A DNA stretch of 64,000 bases, taken from the NCBI RefSeq assembly GCF_003628435.1, contig NZ_RBZN01000004.1:1-64000 (forward strand), read 5' to 3'. The position numbers and the translations under genes were made by a program. Below the pieces are notes generated by a model that was given only the letters and a program-made list of their open reading frames with translations, did not search any database and was not told where the DNA came from. Within the stretch, counting starts at the first letter, position 1, and each line of letters opens with the position of its first letter. Positions 56,537-64,000 of this stretch are shown one piece after another. The DNA comes from Ureibacillus endophyticus (lineage in GTDB: Bacteria; Bacillota; Bacilli; Bacillales_A; Planococcaceae).

Positions 56537-57241
56537 ATGAAGGTAACGAAAATAGGTAATGTTTATCAGTTAACGCTTTGGCCAAAGATTTTTCCTGTTA
56601 ATTGTTATATTGTTGAAGAAGAAAAAGAACTTACGTTAATCGATACTGGTATGCCTGCAAGTTTTAAGGGCATTGTTAAGGCAATAACAGAAATAGGAAA
56701 ACCTTTAACGAATATCGTATTAACACATGCCCATGGTGATCATGTTGGAACGTTAGATAAATTAAAACAAATCTATAAAGATGCGGTTGTATCTATTTCT
56801 GATCGAGATAGTCGTTTGTTAAGAGGGGATACAACACTTAATGAAGAAGAACCTCAATTTCCAATTAAGGGTGGTATTCCAAAAGGGATACAAACAAACC
56901 CTGACCGATTATTAAATGAGGGTGATACAATTGGTTCTCTTAAAGTGGTTGAAACTCCTGGACATACACCGGGTTCCATTTCGTTATTTGATACAAAATC
57001 AGGTGCTATTATTGTTGGAGATGCCTTTCAAACAAGGGGTAAACTTGCAGTATGTGGCCAACTTGTAAAGAGCTTTCCATTTCCTGCGTTTGCCACGTGG
57101 AATAAGGAAATTTCAATTCAAAGTGCGAAAAAAATTTTTCAATTAGAACCTACATTACTAGCAGTAGGACATGGAGAAATGATAAAAAACCCGATAGAAG
57201 CGATTAAAAAAGCATTACTCGTAGCAGAGAAGAATTTATAA
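56537..57241 (+). CDS. MBL-fold metallo-hydrolase
   Basis: 234 residues from ATG 56537, which has AGGGG 8 bases upstream; an ATG at 56528 abuts that site. Zinc-binding motif THAHGDHVG, then ETPGHTPGS, GDAFQTRG and VGHGEM are the metallo-beta-lactamase signature. It resembles YflN-type hydrolases, some of which are lactonases or thioesterases; the substrate is unknown. It is followed 16 bases later by a TetR regulator and preceded by palindromic operators, so it is probably induced by its substrate. Confidence 0.9.
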   Translation: MKVTKIGNVYQLTLWPKIFPVNCYIVEEEKELTLIDTGMPASFKGIVKAITEIGKPLTNIVLTHAHGDHVGTLDKLKQIYKDAVVSISDRDSRLLRGDTTLNEEEPQFPIKGGIPKGIQTNPDRLLNEGDTIGSLKVVETPGHTPGSISLFDTKSGAIIVGDAFQTRGKLAVCGQLVKSFPFPAFATWNKEISIQSAKKIFQLEPTLLAVGHGEMIKNPIEAIKKALLVAEKNL

Positions 57242-57257
57242 GAAAGGAACTATACCT

Positions 57258-57836
57258 ATGTCACCGAGAGTTGGATTAGATCAAAAGATGATAGTAAACG
57301 TTGCAGCACAATTAGCAGATACTGAGGGGGTTGAATCCATCACCTTAGCTAATATTGCGAAAAAGCTAAATGTTCGTCCGCCCTCATTATTCAATCATAT
57401 CCAGGGGCTTCCAAGTGTTAAAAAGGAATTAGCATTACTTGGGATGACAATTCTCTATGAAAAATTAAAAGTTGCTTCGAATAATAAGACAAAAGATGAG
57501 GCAATTTTTGCTTTAGCCGATGCCTATGTAAACTTTGTAAAAGAACATCCTGGCCTGTATCAATTCACAATAAAAGCGCCAGAAACAGATGAAAAAGAAC
57601 TAGAAAAAGTAAGCAACCAAATTATCACATTATTAAGCGACATTTTAACAGCGTATGGCTTATCAAATGAGGATAAAATTCATGGCATTCGAGCTTTAAG
57701 AAGTATACTACATGGGTTCTCTTCATTAGTACAGATGGGTGCATTCGGTCTTCAAATTAGTGTAAAAGATAGTTTTCAATTGATGATTGAAGGTTATATT
57801 GAATCCTTAAAACGCCTTGCGCAAAAAAACACGTAA
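57258..57836 (+). CDS. TetR-family regulator (WHG domain)
   Basis: 192 residues. The N-terminal helix-turn-helix (about residues 10-55) contains ESITLANIAKKLNVRPPSLFNHI. The C-terminal domain with HGIRALRSILHGFSSLVQMGAF matches the WHG/TetR_C_33 type. AAAGGA precedes the ATG. It is cotranscribed with the metallo-hydrolase gene and probably represses the operon through the palindromes at 56479 and 56503. Confidence 0.92.
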   Translation: MSPRVGLDQKMIVNVAAQLADTEGVESITLANIAKKLNVRPPSLFNHIQGLPSVKKELALLGMTILYEKLKVASNNKTKDEAIFALADAYVNFVKEHPGLYQFTIKAPETDEKELEKVSNQIITLLSDILTAYGLSNEDKIHGIRALRSILHGFSSLVQMGAFGLQISVKDSFQLMIEGYIESLKRLAQKNT

Positions 57837-57861
57837 ACCTAAATGGTGTACGTGTTTTTTT
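57829..57861. terminator. Bidirectional terminator
   Basis: ACACGTA pairs with TACGTGT, flanked by A and T runs. It overlaps the tetR stop and ends the converging GGDEF gene. Confidence 0.8.
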
Positions 57862-58921
57862 ACGATATGAATAAACGATTTCGTCCATTTTTCTTAGCAA
57901 TATACAAATTAATATCTGCTTTGTTTACGGTATGAAGTAATGTTGAATTGTTTTCTAATATAGCTAGTCCTATAGAGGCTGTAATGTTAAGTCGGTTATT
58001 GTCATCTATTACAAATTCATGGGATTGAATTTCTTGGTGTATTTTATGTATAAGTTCTGTTGCGGATGTATTTGTAGCATTACCGATATAAATAATAAAT
58101 TCTTCGCCTCCGTATCTTCCAATTTGTACGAATTCATTTCCATACTTTTTTAATATGCTAGCGATCTCAGTAATGATTTTATCACCAGCTAAATGCCCGT
58201 ATAAATCATTAATTTGCTTGAAATAATCGATATCAATCATCGCAATGTAATGGTTAGGTTTTAGCTCTTTTACTTTGTGATTCACGACTGTGAAAAATTC
58301 CCTTTTATTTAGTAGTTGTGTTAGAGGATCCTCACCAGCTAATTTTATTAATTTACTATGTAAAATTTGAAGTTGTCTATTTTGCATAATGAATATATAC
58401 CAAATGATTGATGTGATAATAAATGAAGCGGCTCGTATGAAAGCAATATCTTTAAAAATCTCTATTCCATTTGGTATAAGAAGTATAATTGGAACATCGC
58501 AAATTAACCAACTACCAATAATGATGGAGAGTTTTTCAAAGTAATTTTTCTCTAGTTTTGATCTAAAATGAAAAGCTAAAGCAAGTATCGTAGGCGCTAT
58601 CATTCCGAAGATTATTCCTGGAACCATGCCATCTCCACCCATGAAGAAACGCCATAAGCTTGCAATCAATAATGATGGTATTGCAATTTTCCAACCATAA
58701 AAATAAGCGTAGAAAACAAGAGGGATAAAGCGCATATCAACCCAGTAATTATCAAAACGTATTGGTAAGTAAAACATGGAAATTACCGATACTGAAACTA
58801 GTAAAATCGTTAGAAAATGAAAAGTAAATGTGGTAATTTTTTTTCTTGATTGCATAATCATCGACATAATTAAGTGCATTAATAAGATAATTGCAAGATT
58901 AGAAAGGATTGATTGGAGCAC
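57860..58921 (-). CDS. Membrane diguanylate cyclase (5TM-GGDEF)
   Basis: 353 residues from GTG 58921, with AGAGGTG upstream. Six or so hydrophobic segments fill residues 1-180, in the style of the 5TMR-LYT sensor domain (MRFIPLVFYAYFYGWKIAIPSLLIASLWRFFMGGDG). The cyclase domain starts at DPLTQLLNKREFF near 198. It has DIDYFKQINDLYGHLAGDKII and an intact GGEEF at 271-275, so it should make c-di-GMP. There is no EAL domain and no obvious inhibitory RxxD. Confidence 0.92.
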   Translation of the reverse strand: MLQSILSNLAIILLMHLIMSMIMQSRKKITTFTFHFLTILLVSVSVISMFYLPIRFDNYWVDMRFIPLVFYAYFYGWKIAIPSLLIASLWRFFMGGDGMVPGIIFGMIAPTILALAFHFRSKLEKNYFEKLSIIIGSWLICDVPIILLIPNGIEIFKDIAFIRAASFIITSIIWYIFIMQNRQLQILHSKLIKLAGEDPLTQLLNKREFFTVVNHKVKELKPNHYIAMIDIDYFKQINDLYGHLAGDKIITEIASILKKYGNEFVQIGRYGGEEFIIYIGNATNTSATELIHKIHQEIQSHEFVIDDNNRLNITASIGLAILENNSTLLHTVNKADINLYIAKKNGRNRLFIS

Positions 58922-59130
58922 GGGTTACACCTCTTTTCTAAACTTCCCTTAAATTTTTAAGAATGTATCTTATTAATACTAGCATTTAATTGAGAAAGTG
59001 TTTAGATAAAATCAAGAAAATGCAATGAATGTTCAAAAATCAAAAGTAACATAGTTTTATATCTTATTGTCCAAATATTCTTTAATTGATATATAATAAT
59101 AATTTGAGGTTAAAAGAAAGGGGGATAACA

Positions 59131-60012
59131 ATGAAAAAATATATAGGGGAAATCATGCTGTGTATTACAGCTATTATATGGGGAAGTGGTTTTGTAGCGA
59201 GTGCAATCTCACTTGATCATTATACGCCCTACCAAATATTAGCTGGTCGTTTTTTAGTTGGATTTATTATTTTAAGTATTATCTTTAACAAGAAATTAAA
59301 AGGCTTGAAAAGTGGTGTCATAAAAAAAGGTGTAATTTTAGGGTTCTTTTTATATCTTGCCTTTGTTTTACAAACTGTCGGGCTACAATACACAACGCCA
59401 TCTAAAAATGCCTTTTTAACTGCAGTAAATGTCGTCATCGTACCTTTTATTGCGTATTTGGCGTATAAGAGAAAAATTGATAAATTTGAGTTATCAGGGG
59501 CAGTTCTAGCAATTATTGGTATAGGATTCCTGTCTTTGCAACTTTCTTCAGACGTTAATGTTGGGGATTTATTAACGTTAGCATGTGCAGTGGCATTTGC
59601 TTATCATATTTTCTACACTGCAAAATATGTAAAAGATGAAGATCCCATTGTGTTAACCATTATTCAAATGTTTGTGGCAGCATTACTTGGGTGGATTGTT
59701 GTCCTTTTCAAGGGAGAGGTAAACTTTTCATTCGAAATGGAGGCAGTTTCATCTATTTTATACTTAGGTGTGTTTTCAACAACAATTGCTTATTTATTTC
59801 AAACGATTGCACAAAAATTCACAAACGAAACGAAAGCAGCAATTATCCTTTCAACAGAGTCTTTCTGGGGGATGGTGTTCTCTGTGCTACTTATCGGAGA
59901 AGTGTTAACAACAAGAATGATAATCGGGGCGATTTTAATTTTAATTGCCATCATTATTTCAGAAACAAAACTCACTTTTATAAAAAAGAAAAGTATAGAA
60001 AAATTAACCTAA
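59131..60012 (+). CDS. EamA/DMT-family transporter
   Basis: 293 residues from ATG 59131, with AAAGGGGG upstream; the longer frame from 59086 lacks a site. It has two EamA repeats with about ten helices. The first has ITAIIWGSGFVASAISLDHYTPYQILAGRF, the second LGVFSTTIAYLFQTIAQKFTNETKAAIILSTESFWG. The substrate is unknown. It is the second EamA protein in the window, from a different subgroup than the one at 42 kb. Confidence 0.9.
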   Translation: MKKYIGEIMLCITAIIWGSGFVASAISLDHYTPYQILAGRFLVGFIILSIIFNKKLKGLKSGVIKKGVILGFFLYLAFVLQTVGLQYTTPSKNAFLTAVNVVIVPFIAYLAYKRKIDKFELSGAVLAIIGIGFLSLQLSSDVNVGDLLTLACAVAFAYHIFYTAKYVKDEDPIVLTIIQMFVAALLGWIVVLFKGEVNFSFEMEAVSSILYLGVFSTTIAYLFQTIAQKFTNETKAAIILSTESFWGMVFSVLLIGEVLTTRMIIGAILILIAIIISETKLTFIKKKSIEKLT

Positions 60013-60054
60013 AAAGTAGGCTGTCTTTATGAAAAGATGGCCTACTTTTTAAAA
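60012..60054. terminator. Bidirectional terminator
   Basis: AAAAAGTAGGC pairs with GCCTACTTTTT around a long loop. It lies between the EamA gene and the converging YitT-like gene. Confidence 0.85.
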
Positions 60055-60627
60055 TTAACGGTGGATACTCGTTATATAACTTGTAGTTATACCTACACAT
60101 AAAATAGCAACGATTGATAGAACCAGTGTTTCTGCAGATAATAAAATACCACCTAAGAGAATGACTACTGCATCGATTAAAAATATTAGTATGCCTACAT
60201 TAATTTTTGTTTTATCTGAAATAAACTGGGCTAACAAATCTGTGCCCCCAGTACTTGTTTCGTAACGGAGCATAATGCCAATACCTAGTCCAACAAAAAA
60301 ACCACCAATAATGGAACTTAACATTGGATTAAATCGAAATAAATCTCGTAATGGTTTTAGAATATCTATAACAACAGAAGAAATTAATAATCCATGTAGA
60401 CTGTTGTAAAAGAAATGGCGATATTTAAACCAAGCAATAATAAAAATGGGGATGCTTAATACGATAATCATTAATCCGATTTTCAGTTTAAATAAGTAAT
60501 ATAAAATTAAAGATAACCCGATAATTCCACCGTCTAAAATTTCATAGGGTGTTAAAAATGCATTGATACCGATAGCTAAGAAGATACTTCCGAACACTAT
60601 CGCAATTGATTTTTTTATGTAGTACAT
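60055..60627 (-). CDS. YitT-family (DUF161) membrane protein
   Basis: 190 residues from ATG 60627, with AAGGAG 6 bases upstream. Five hydrophobic helices are visible. GINAFLTPYEILDGGIIGLSLIL, FVGLGIGIMLRYETSTGGTDLLAQFI and the NVGILIFLIDAVVILLGG segment are the repeated family motif. The C-terminal DUF2179 soluble domain found in longer YitT proteins is absent. Its transport function is not established. Confidence 0.88.
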   Translation of the reverse strand: MYYIKKSIAIVFGSIFLAIGINAFLTPYEILDGGIIGLSLILYYLFKLKIGLMIIVLSIPIFIIAWFKYRHFFYNSLHGLLISSVVIDILKPLRDLFRFNPMLSSIIGGFFVGLGIGIMLRYETSTGGTDLLAQFISDKTKINVGILIFLIDAVVILLGGILLSAETLVLSIVAILCVGITTSYITSIHR

Positions 60628-60689
60628 ATAATTCTCCTTCAAATGGACATGCACTATTTTATGAGGAGAATTGTCTGAAAATGATTAGA

Positions 60690-61280
60690 TTATCTTTCTG
60701 CCTTCATGAAAGTAATGGTTCTTGCAACACTATCATAAAGACACCACTCACGATGATCGACGACAGAACCAACATTAATCCAGTATTTTTTCTTTATTAA
60801 TTGTAATTCCTGTCCATAAACGATTTCGAGTGGGAGTTTTTTCTTTTTACGATATATTTCACTTCGATGGCTATGTCCAAAAAATAGAAGTGGAGTTTCA
60901 ATATCAATTGTTAATTCTGTTGGTTCCCAATGTTTGTTCCAAAGTATTTGATGGCCGTGTATTAAGGTGGCACCTTCAATTTCAATTTTTTCTGGTAGTT
61001 TAGAAAAGATATTCAATCCTGTTACTTGTGTAATTCTTTCTTCTTGATTTCCACGAATGGAAGGGAAAGTTAAGAGTTCTTTAAAATTTTCAGAAACAAC
61101 CGCAGCCTCGTTCAATGGTAAATTTGCAACGGTATTAGCTTTCTTCTTACCAATCAAGCATTCGTATAAATCACCTAATCCTAACAAGCATGCTTCAGGT
61201 GCAACTTGTTGTATATGATGTAACACTGCTTTTGTATCTTCAAAATTAGAATGTAGGTCTCCTAAAAGGGCATATTTCAA
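60690..61280 (-). CDS. Calcineurin-like metallophosphoesterase
   Basis: 196 residues from TTG 61280, with AAAGGTG upstream; a GTG at 61289 is part of that site. Metal and phosphate ligands appear as GDLHSN, LGLGDLYE, IRGNQEE, HGH and GHSHRS, with INVGSVVDHREW near the end. It resembles the YfcE/DUF2437-type phosphodiesterases. Substrate unknown. Confidence 0.88.
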   Translation of the reverse strand: MKYALLGDLHSNFEDTKAVLHHIQQVAPEACLLGLGDLYECLIGKKKANTVANLPLNEAAVVSENFKELLTFPSIRGNQEERITQVTGLNIFSKLPEKIEIEGATLIHGHQILWNKHWEPTELTIDIETPLLFFGHSHRSEIYRKKKKLPLEIVYGQELQLIKKKYWINVGSVVDHREWCLYDSVARTITFMKAER

Positions 61281-61424
61281 AAAAATCACCTTTCCAAAAA
61301 TTACTTACTTGTATAATACAACAAAAATTTTCATGAAATGAATATGGCATTAGTCTTGAAATCAGCTTTATCACTATTGTTGTTGCAGTTTTTGAAAATA
61401 TACAAACGAAAAAAATTTGTTTAG

Positions 61425-61454
61425 CTTATATTAATTCAATTTTTAAGCATGATA
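61425..61454 (+). promoter_or_regulatory. Candidate sigma-G promoter of the large gamma-SASP gene
   Basis: CATGATA (61448-61454) with GCTTA (61425-61429) 18 bases upstream is a partial match to the sigma-G consensus. SASP genes are sigma-G targets, but this match is weak. Confidence 0.35.
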
Positions 61455-61487
61455 ATGGCATAACAATTTTGGAGGTGTTTTTTTAGT

Positions 61488-62225
61488 ATGCAAAACAATA
61501 ATGGTAAACGCTTTACACAAGCAGGAACAGATATTGAGGAAGTAAAACGTCGAAATGCTGGACAATCTAATATGGGAACAAATCCACAACAAGTAAGAGA
61601 AGAGATTGCTCGTGAAGCGGGACCATTTGGTAAATCCTTCTCAAATCAACCGAGTGGATCTTTTGGTGCGGGTAAAACAGCATCTGGCACTGATATTCAA
61701 AAGGTAAGAGAAGAAATTGCACAAGAATCAGCACCATTTGGTCAAAGCTTTGCGCAGCCATCGCCATCACCGGCAAGCAATTCATACGGAGCTGGTAAAA
61801 CCGCTTCAGGAACAGATATTCAAAAGGTACGCGAAGAGATAGCGCAAGAATCAGCACCATTTAGCCAAAATTATGCGCAACCACCATCACCAGCAAGCAA
61901 TCCATACGGAGCAGGTAAAACAGCTTCGGGAACAGATATTCAAAAGGTACGCGAAGAGATAGCGCAAGAATCAGCACCATTTGGCCAAAATTATGCGCAA
62001 CCACCATCACCGGCAAGCAATTCATTTGGTGCAGGTAAAACAGCTTCAGGAACTAATATCCAAAAGGTACGCGAAGAGATCGCTCAAGAAGCGGGACCTT
62101 TCAATCAAGCAACGCCAAGCCAAGGTGCAGCTGGTAAAACGATGGCAGGTACTGATATTCAAGAAGTACGCCGTCAAAATCAACAAGCAGAACAAGCGAA
62201 AAATAATAAATATAATCAATTTTAA
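61488..62225 (+). CDS. Expanded gamma-type small acid-soluble spore protein
   Basis: 245 residues, low in aromatic residues and rich in Gln, Glu and Ala. Gamma-type SASPs are amino-acid stores degraded at germination; B. subtilis SspE has about 84 residues. Here the module SGTDIQKVREEIAQESAPF recurs. After two opening copies (GTDIEEVKRRN and TNPQQVREEIAREAGPFG), four near-identical 40-residue repeats begin AGKTASGT and end in PSPASN-type linkers. The last module is GTDIQEVRRQNQQAEQ. GGAGGTG lies upstream. The proline-rich linkers are unusual for the family. Confidence 0.88.
   Translation: MQNNNGKRFTQAGTDIEEVKRRNAGQSNMGTNPQQVREEIAREAGPFGKSFSNQPSGSFGAGKTASGTDIQKVREEIAQESAPFGQSFAQPSPSPASNSYGAGKTASGTDIQKVREEIAQESAPFSQNYAQPPSPASNPYGAGKTASGTDIQKVREEIAQESAPFGQNYAQPPSPASNSFGAGKTASGTNIQKVREEIAQEAGPFNQATPSQGAAGKTMAGTDIQEVRRQNQQAEQAKNNKYNQF
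61669..62125 (+). repeat. 120-123 bp direct repeats inside the gamma-SASP gene
   Basis: Copies begin at GCGGGTAAAACAGC (61669) and then near 61792, 61912 and 62032, the last three 120 bases apart. The 61912 and 62032 copies are almost identical over their first 70 bases. They encode the 40-residue protein modules. Confidence 0.85.
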
Positions 62226-62226
62226 T

Positions 62227-62258
62227 TAAAAAAACGCCTCTTTATGGGGCGTTTTTTT
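62227..62258 (+). terminator. Terminator of the large gamma-SASP gene
   Basis: AAAAAACGCC pairs with GGCGTTTTTT around a short loop, followed by Ts. Confidence 0.85.
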
Positions 62259-62330
62259 TGAAAAGCAAATAACAGAGCGTGAAAAGGCAAATAACTTCAA
62301 TAAAAAAGCAAATAAAGGAGTCAACTCATC

Positions 62331-62534
62331 ATGACAGATCGAAATGAAATCGATACTCGTTTTACAGTAGCAGGTACAGATATCGAAGAAGTAAAACGAA
62401 AGAACGCAGAATCTGGATTATCGTACAAAGAGGTATTAGAACAACTTGCGAAAACTGGAGGGTATGGTACAAAGGCATATAGTGATACAAATGTCGAACA
62501 AGTGAAGAAACAAATCCATAAGCATTTGCACTAA
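62331..62534 (+). CDS. Small gamma-type SASP paralogue
   Basis: 67 residues. FTVAGTDIEEVKRKNAESG is nearly the same as the opening of the larger gamma-SASP just upstream, and DTNVEQVKKQIHKH at the end is a second degenerate module. AAAGGAG precedes the ATG. It lies about 105 bases after the larger gene and is probably a second storage protein. It lacks the expanded repeats. Confidence 0.82.
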   Translation: MTDRNEIDTRFTVAGTDIEEVKRKNAESGLSYKEVLEQLAKTGGYGTKAYSDTNVEQVKKQIHKHLH

Positions 62535-62540
62535 AAATAA

Positions 62541-62562
62541 AAGAACTGCACTCAGCAGTTCT
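62541..62562. terminator. Bidirectional terminator
   Basis: AAGAACTGC pairs with GCAGTTCTT around ACTCA. It lies between the small gamma-SASP gene and the converging protease gene. Confidence 0.8.
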
Positions 62563-63932
62563 TATTCATTTATATAAATGTCCGTAATTTGATAATATCC
62601 TTCCCCATTGATAATCACTGTATAAATTTTATACCGATCATAGAATGTTTCTGCTCCAGTTGCATCATAAAAATTAAATTGTTCATTTGTGGAGACGAGT
62701 GCATAATTATCATACATTTCAATATTTGTAATGGTATTAGATAAGAAATCGAAGAAATATTCTTCTCCGCTTATATCATATAGATATTCTTCCAATTCTA
62801 AATATGCGGTGCTATTAGGAAGTAACATATCAGCAATCCAATAAAAATCTTTGTAATAAAGAGCTAATTCATAATAATCCCTAAATGCAAGGATGAAATT
62901 TGTTAACGATTCTTCATCAAAGGAATAAGAATACTCGTTCCAATATTCTTCGTTATAATCTTCTTCAGAAGAATCTTCTGAGTAGTAGTCCCAGTATTCT
63001 TCATATTCCTCATAATATTGCTCTTCTTCATTAGAGAAGTTGTAATCCGCATAAGCATCAAACAATGAAGCAACCGCTGTTTTACTCATTGGTTCACGAA
63101 TCCATCCTTCAATTAACGGAGTAACTGTATATAACGGAATTGAAAAACCAAAGCTATTATTTGGGGTATAAAGCAATGAGTTAATGCCAATGACTTTTCC
63201 AGTTTTCCCATCTAATAATGGCCCACCACTACTACCTTCACTAATTTGAGCATCAATTTGATACAATCCTTCATAAACAAAATCCAATTGATAGTCGCGA
63301 TTTGTTCCTGTTAAATAACCGATAGAAGCGGAGTTTTCTAACCCTTGAGGACTTCCAATAGCGATTACTTCTGTACCAATAGCTGTTTCTTCTTTTTCAA
63401 TTTCGAAAGGTTGTGCATTGGCATATTCTTGGGAATGGAGTAGTGCTACATCGGTTCTGTCGGAAATACCAATGACGACAGCGGGGGATTCTTGACCTGC
63501 ATGATTTCGCAAAATAACATCTGTAAAACCAGCTACAACATGGGCGTTAGTGACAATATAGCCGCCATCTTTATAAAGAAAGCCAGAACCTTGACTGTTA
63601 CCGGTAATTACAGTGAAAACTTTTGGCATCGACTCTTTAATGATTTGTGTCTTTTCTTTCTTATCTTCATCAACAGGCGCTTCAATTGGCATTTGTGTAA
63701 GTTGTTCGATTTTTGGAGGTTCAGGTTCTTCAACAATTTGCTTTGTATTATTTTGGATGTTTTTGAATAATAAAATGATCACGATAAAAATGGAGATTAC
63801 CGCAATAATTGAGGTACATATGCCAATAATTAGCCATTTGTTTTTAGGAGTTTTCTGATGAATATCATGCCCACAGGAAACGCAGAATATATCGTTTTCT
63901 TCAAGTTTGGTTCCACACTTTGAGCAATACAT
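62562..63932 (-). CDS. Membrane-anchored trypsin-like protease with zinc ribbon
   Basis: 456 residues from ATG 63932, with AGGAGG upstream. An N-terminal zinc ribbon (CSKCGTKL...CVSCGHD) is followed by one membrane helix near residues 33-57. The S1C/DegP-like protease domain shows VTNAHVV (His), RTDVALLH (Asp) and SEGSSGGPLL (Ser), so the triad is intact. No PDZ domain is visible. An extremely Glu/Tyr-rich segment comes next (QYYEEYEEYWDYYSEDSSEED), then a C-terminal domain of about 110 residues that may be NTF2-like. The zinc ribbon would be inside and the protease outside the cell. Confidence 0.88.
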   Translation of the reverse strand: MYCSKCGTKLEENDIFCVSCGHDIHQKTPKNKWLIIGICTSIIAVISIFIVIILLFKNIQNNTKQIVEEPEPPKIEQLTQMPIEAPVDEDKKEKTQIIKESMPKVFTVITGNSQGSGFLYKDGGYIVTNAHVVAGFTDVILRNHAGQESPAVVIGISDRTDVALLHSQEYANAQPFEIEKEETAIGTEVIAIGSPQGLENSASIGYLTGTNRDYQLDFVYEGLYQIDAQISEGSSGGPLLDGKTGKVIGINSLLYTPNNSFGFSIPLYTVTPLIEGWIREPMSKTAVASLFDAYADYNFSNEEEQYYEEYEEYWDYYSEDSSEEDYNEEYWNEYSYSFDEESLTNFILAFRDYYELALYYKDFYWIADMLLPNSTAYLELEEYLYDISGEEYFFDFLSNTITNIEMYDNYALVSTNEQFNFYDATGAETFYDRYKIYTVIINGEGYYQITDIYINE

Positions 63933-64000
63933 GTACAACCTCCTAACAGTTGGGTATTTGGTATTATATTCCTAATTCGTTTCTGCTATTCTCTCCTTGA

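Noticed and set aside
62259..62330. Three GCAAATAA copies between the two gamma-SASP genes
   Set aside because: The copies are short and irregularly spaced in very AT-rich sequence. Chance is a sufficient explanation.

Overview
The window comes from an endospore-forming, low-G+C member of the Bacillales. It carries alpha/beta- and gamma-type small acid-soluble spore proteins, cotJABC, prkA-yhbH-spoVR, a gerA-type germinant-receptor operon and a KatX-like catalase. Gene content and protein style suggest Planococcaceae-like relatives (Lysinibacillus, Ureibacillus, Solibacillus), but that placement is inference. No rRNA or tRNA genes were seen.

Positions 1-10.2 kb are accessory. A decayed element on the minus strand holds a large serine recombinase, a TnpW-like protein, an HK97-type capsid protein, a small unknown ORF and a frameshifted P4-type primase. 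It is followed by a germinant-receptor operon in A-C-D-B order (4.4-8.6 kb) and an IS1182-type insertion sequence. The element and the receptor operon look richer in G+C than the rest of the window.

From 10.7 kb to the end the sequence is ordinary low-G+C backbone. 10.7-17.1 kb: VOC protein, alpha/beta hydrolase, M29 aminopeptidase, YkuK-like protein, SstT transporter and the alaR-alaT pair. 17.3-21.6 kb: a Pho-box-controlled pstSCAB-phoU operon, followed by a 52-bp tandem repeat array split by an IS3-family element. 23.7-28.7 kb: a D-malate/tartrate-type dehydrogenase, a small membrane protein with a sodium:solute symporter, a DUF2935 protein, and dapA behind a lysine riboswitch. 28.8-37.9 kb: an alpha/beta SASP, an SLH-anchored 5'-nucleotidase, a membrane-tethered Mrr-like nuclease, nanoRNase NrnB, a PAS-GGDEF-EAL protein and a flavin oxidoreductase. 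38-43.8 kb: a broken DUF4177 gene, a DUF4097 protein, a 790-residue protein with two tandem isoprenoid-synthase-like domains, an EamA transporter and DegV.

43.8-50.5 kb is a sporulation block. The cotJA-cotJB and cotJC genes are separated by a GC-rich palindromic repeat array, and prkA, yhbH and spoVR follow. prkA appears to start at an AUC codon. 50.9-64 kb holds catalase, an RNase J paralogue, an aldo/keto reductase, a metallo-beta-lactamase-fold gene with its TetR regulator and paired operators, a membrane GGDEF protein, an EamA transporter, a YitT-like protein, a phosphodiesterase, two gamma-type SASP genes (one expanded by internal repeats) and a zinc-ribbon/trypsin-like protease.

The most unusual items are the tandem isoprenoid-synthase fusion, the AUC start of prkA, the capsid-bearing recombinase element, the 14-codon leader overlapping the TTG start of gerA, and the two structured repeat arrays. 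Most start-site corrections rest on visible Shine-Dalgarno spacing. Several tracked ORFs begin at a TTG or GTG inside the ribosome-binding site and were shortened.
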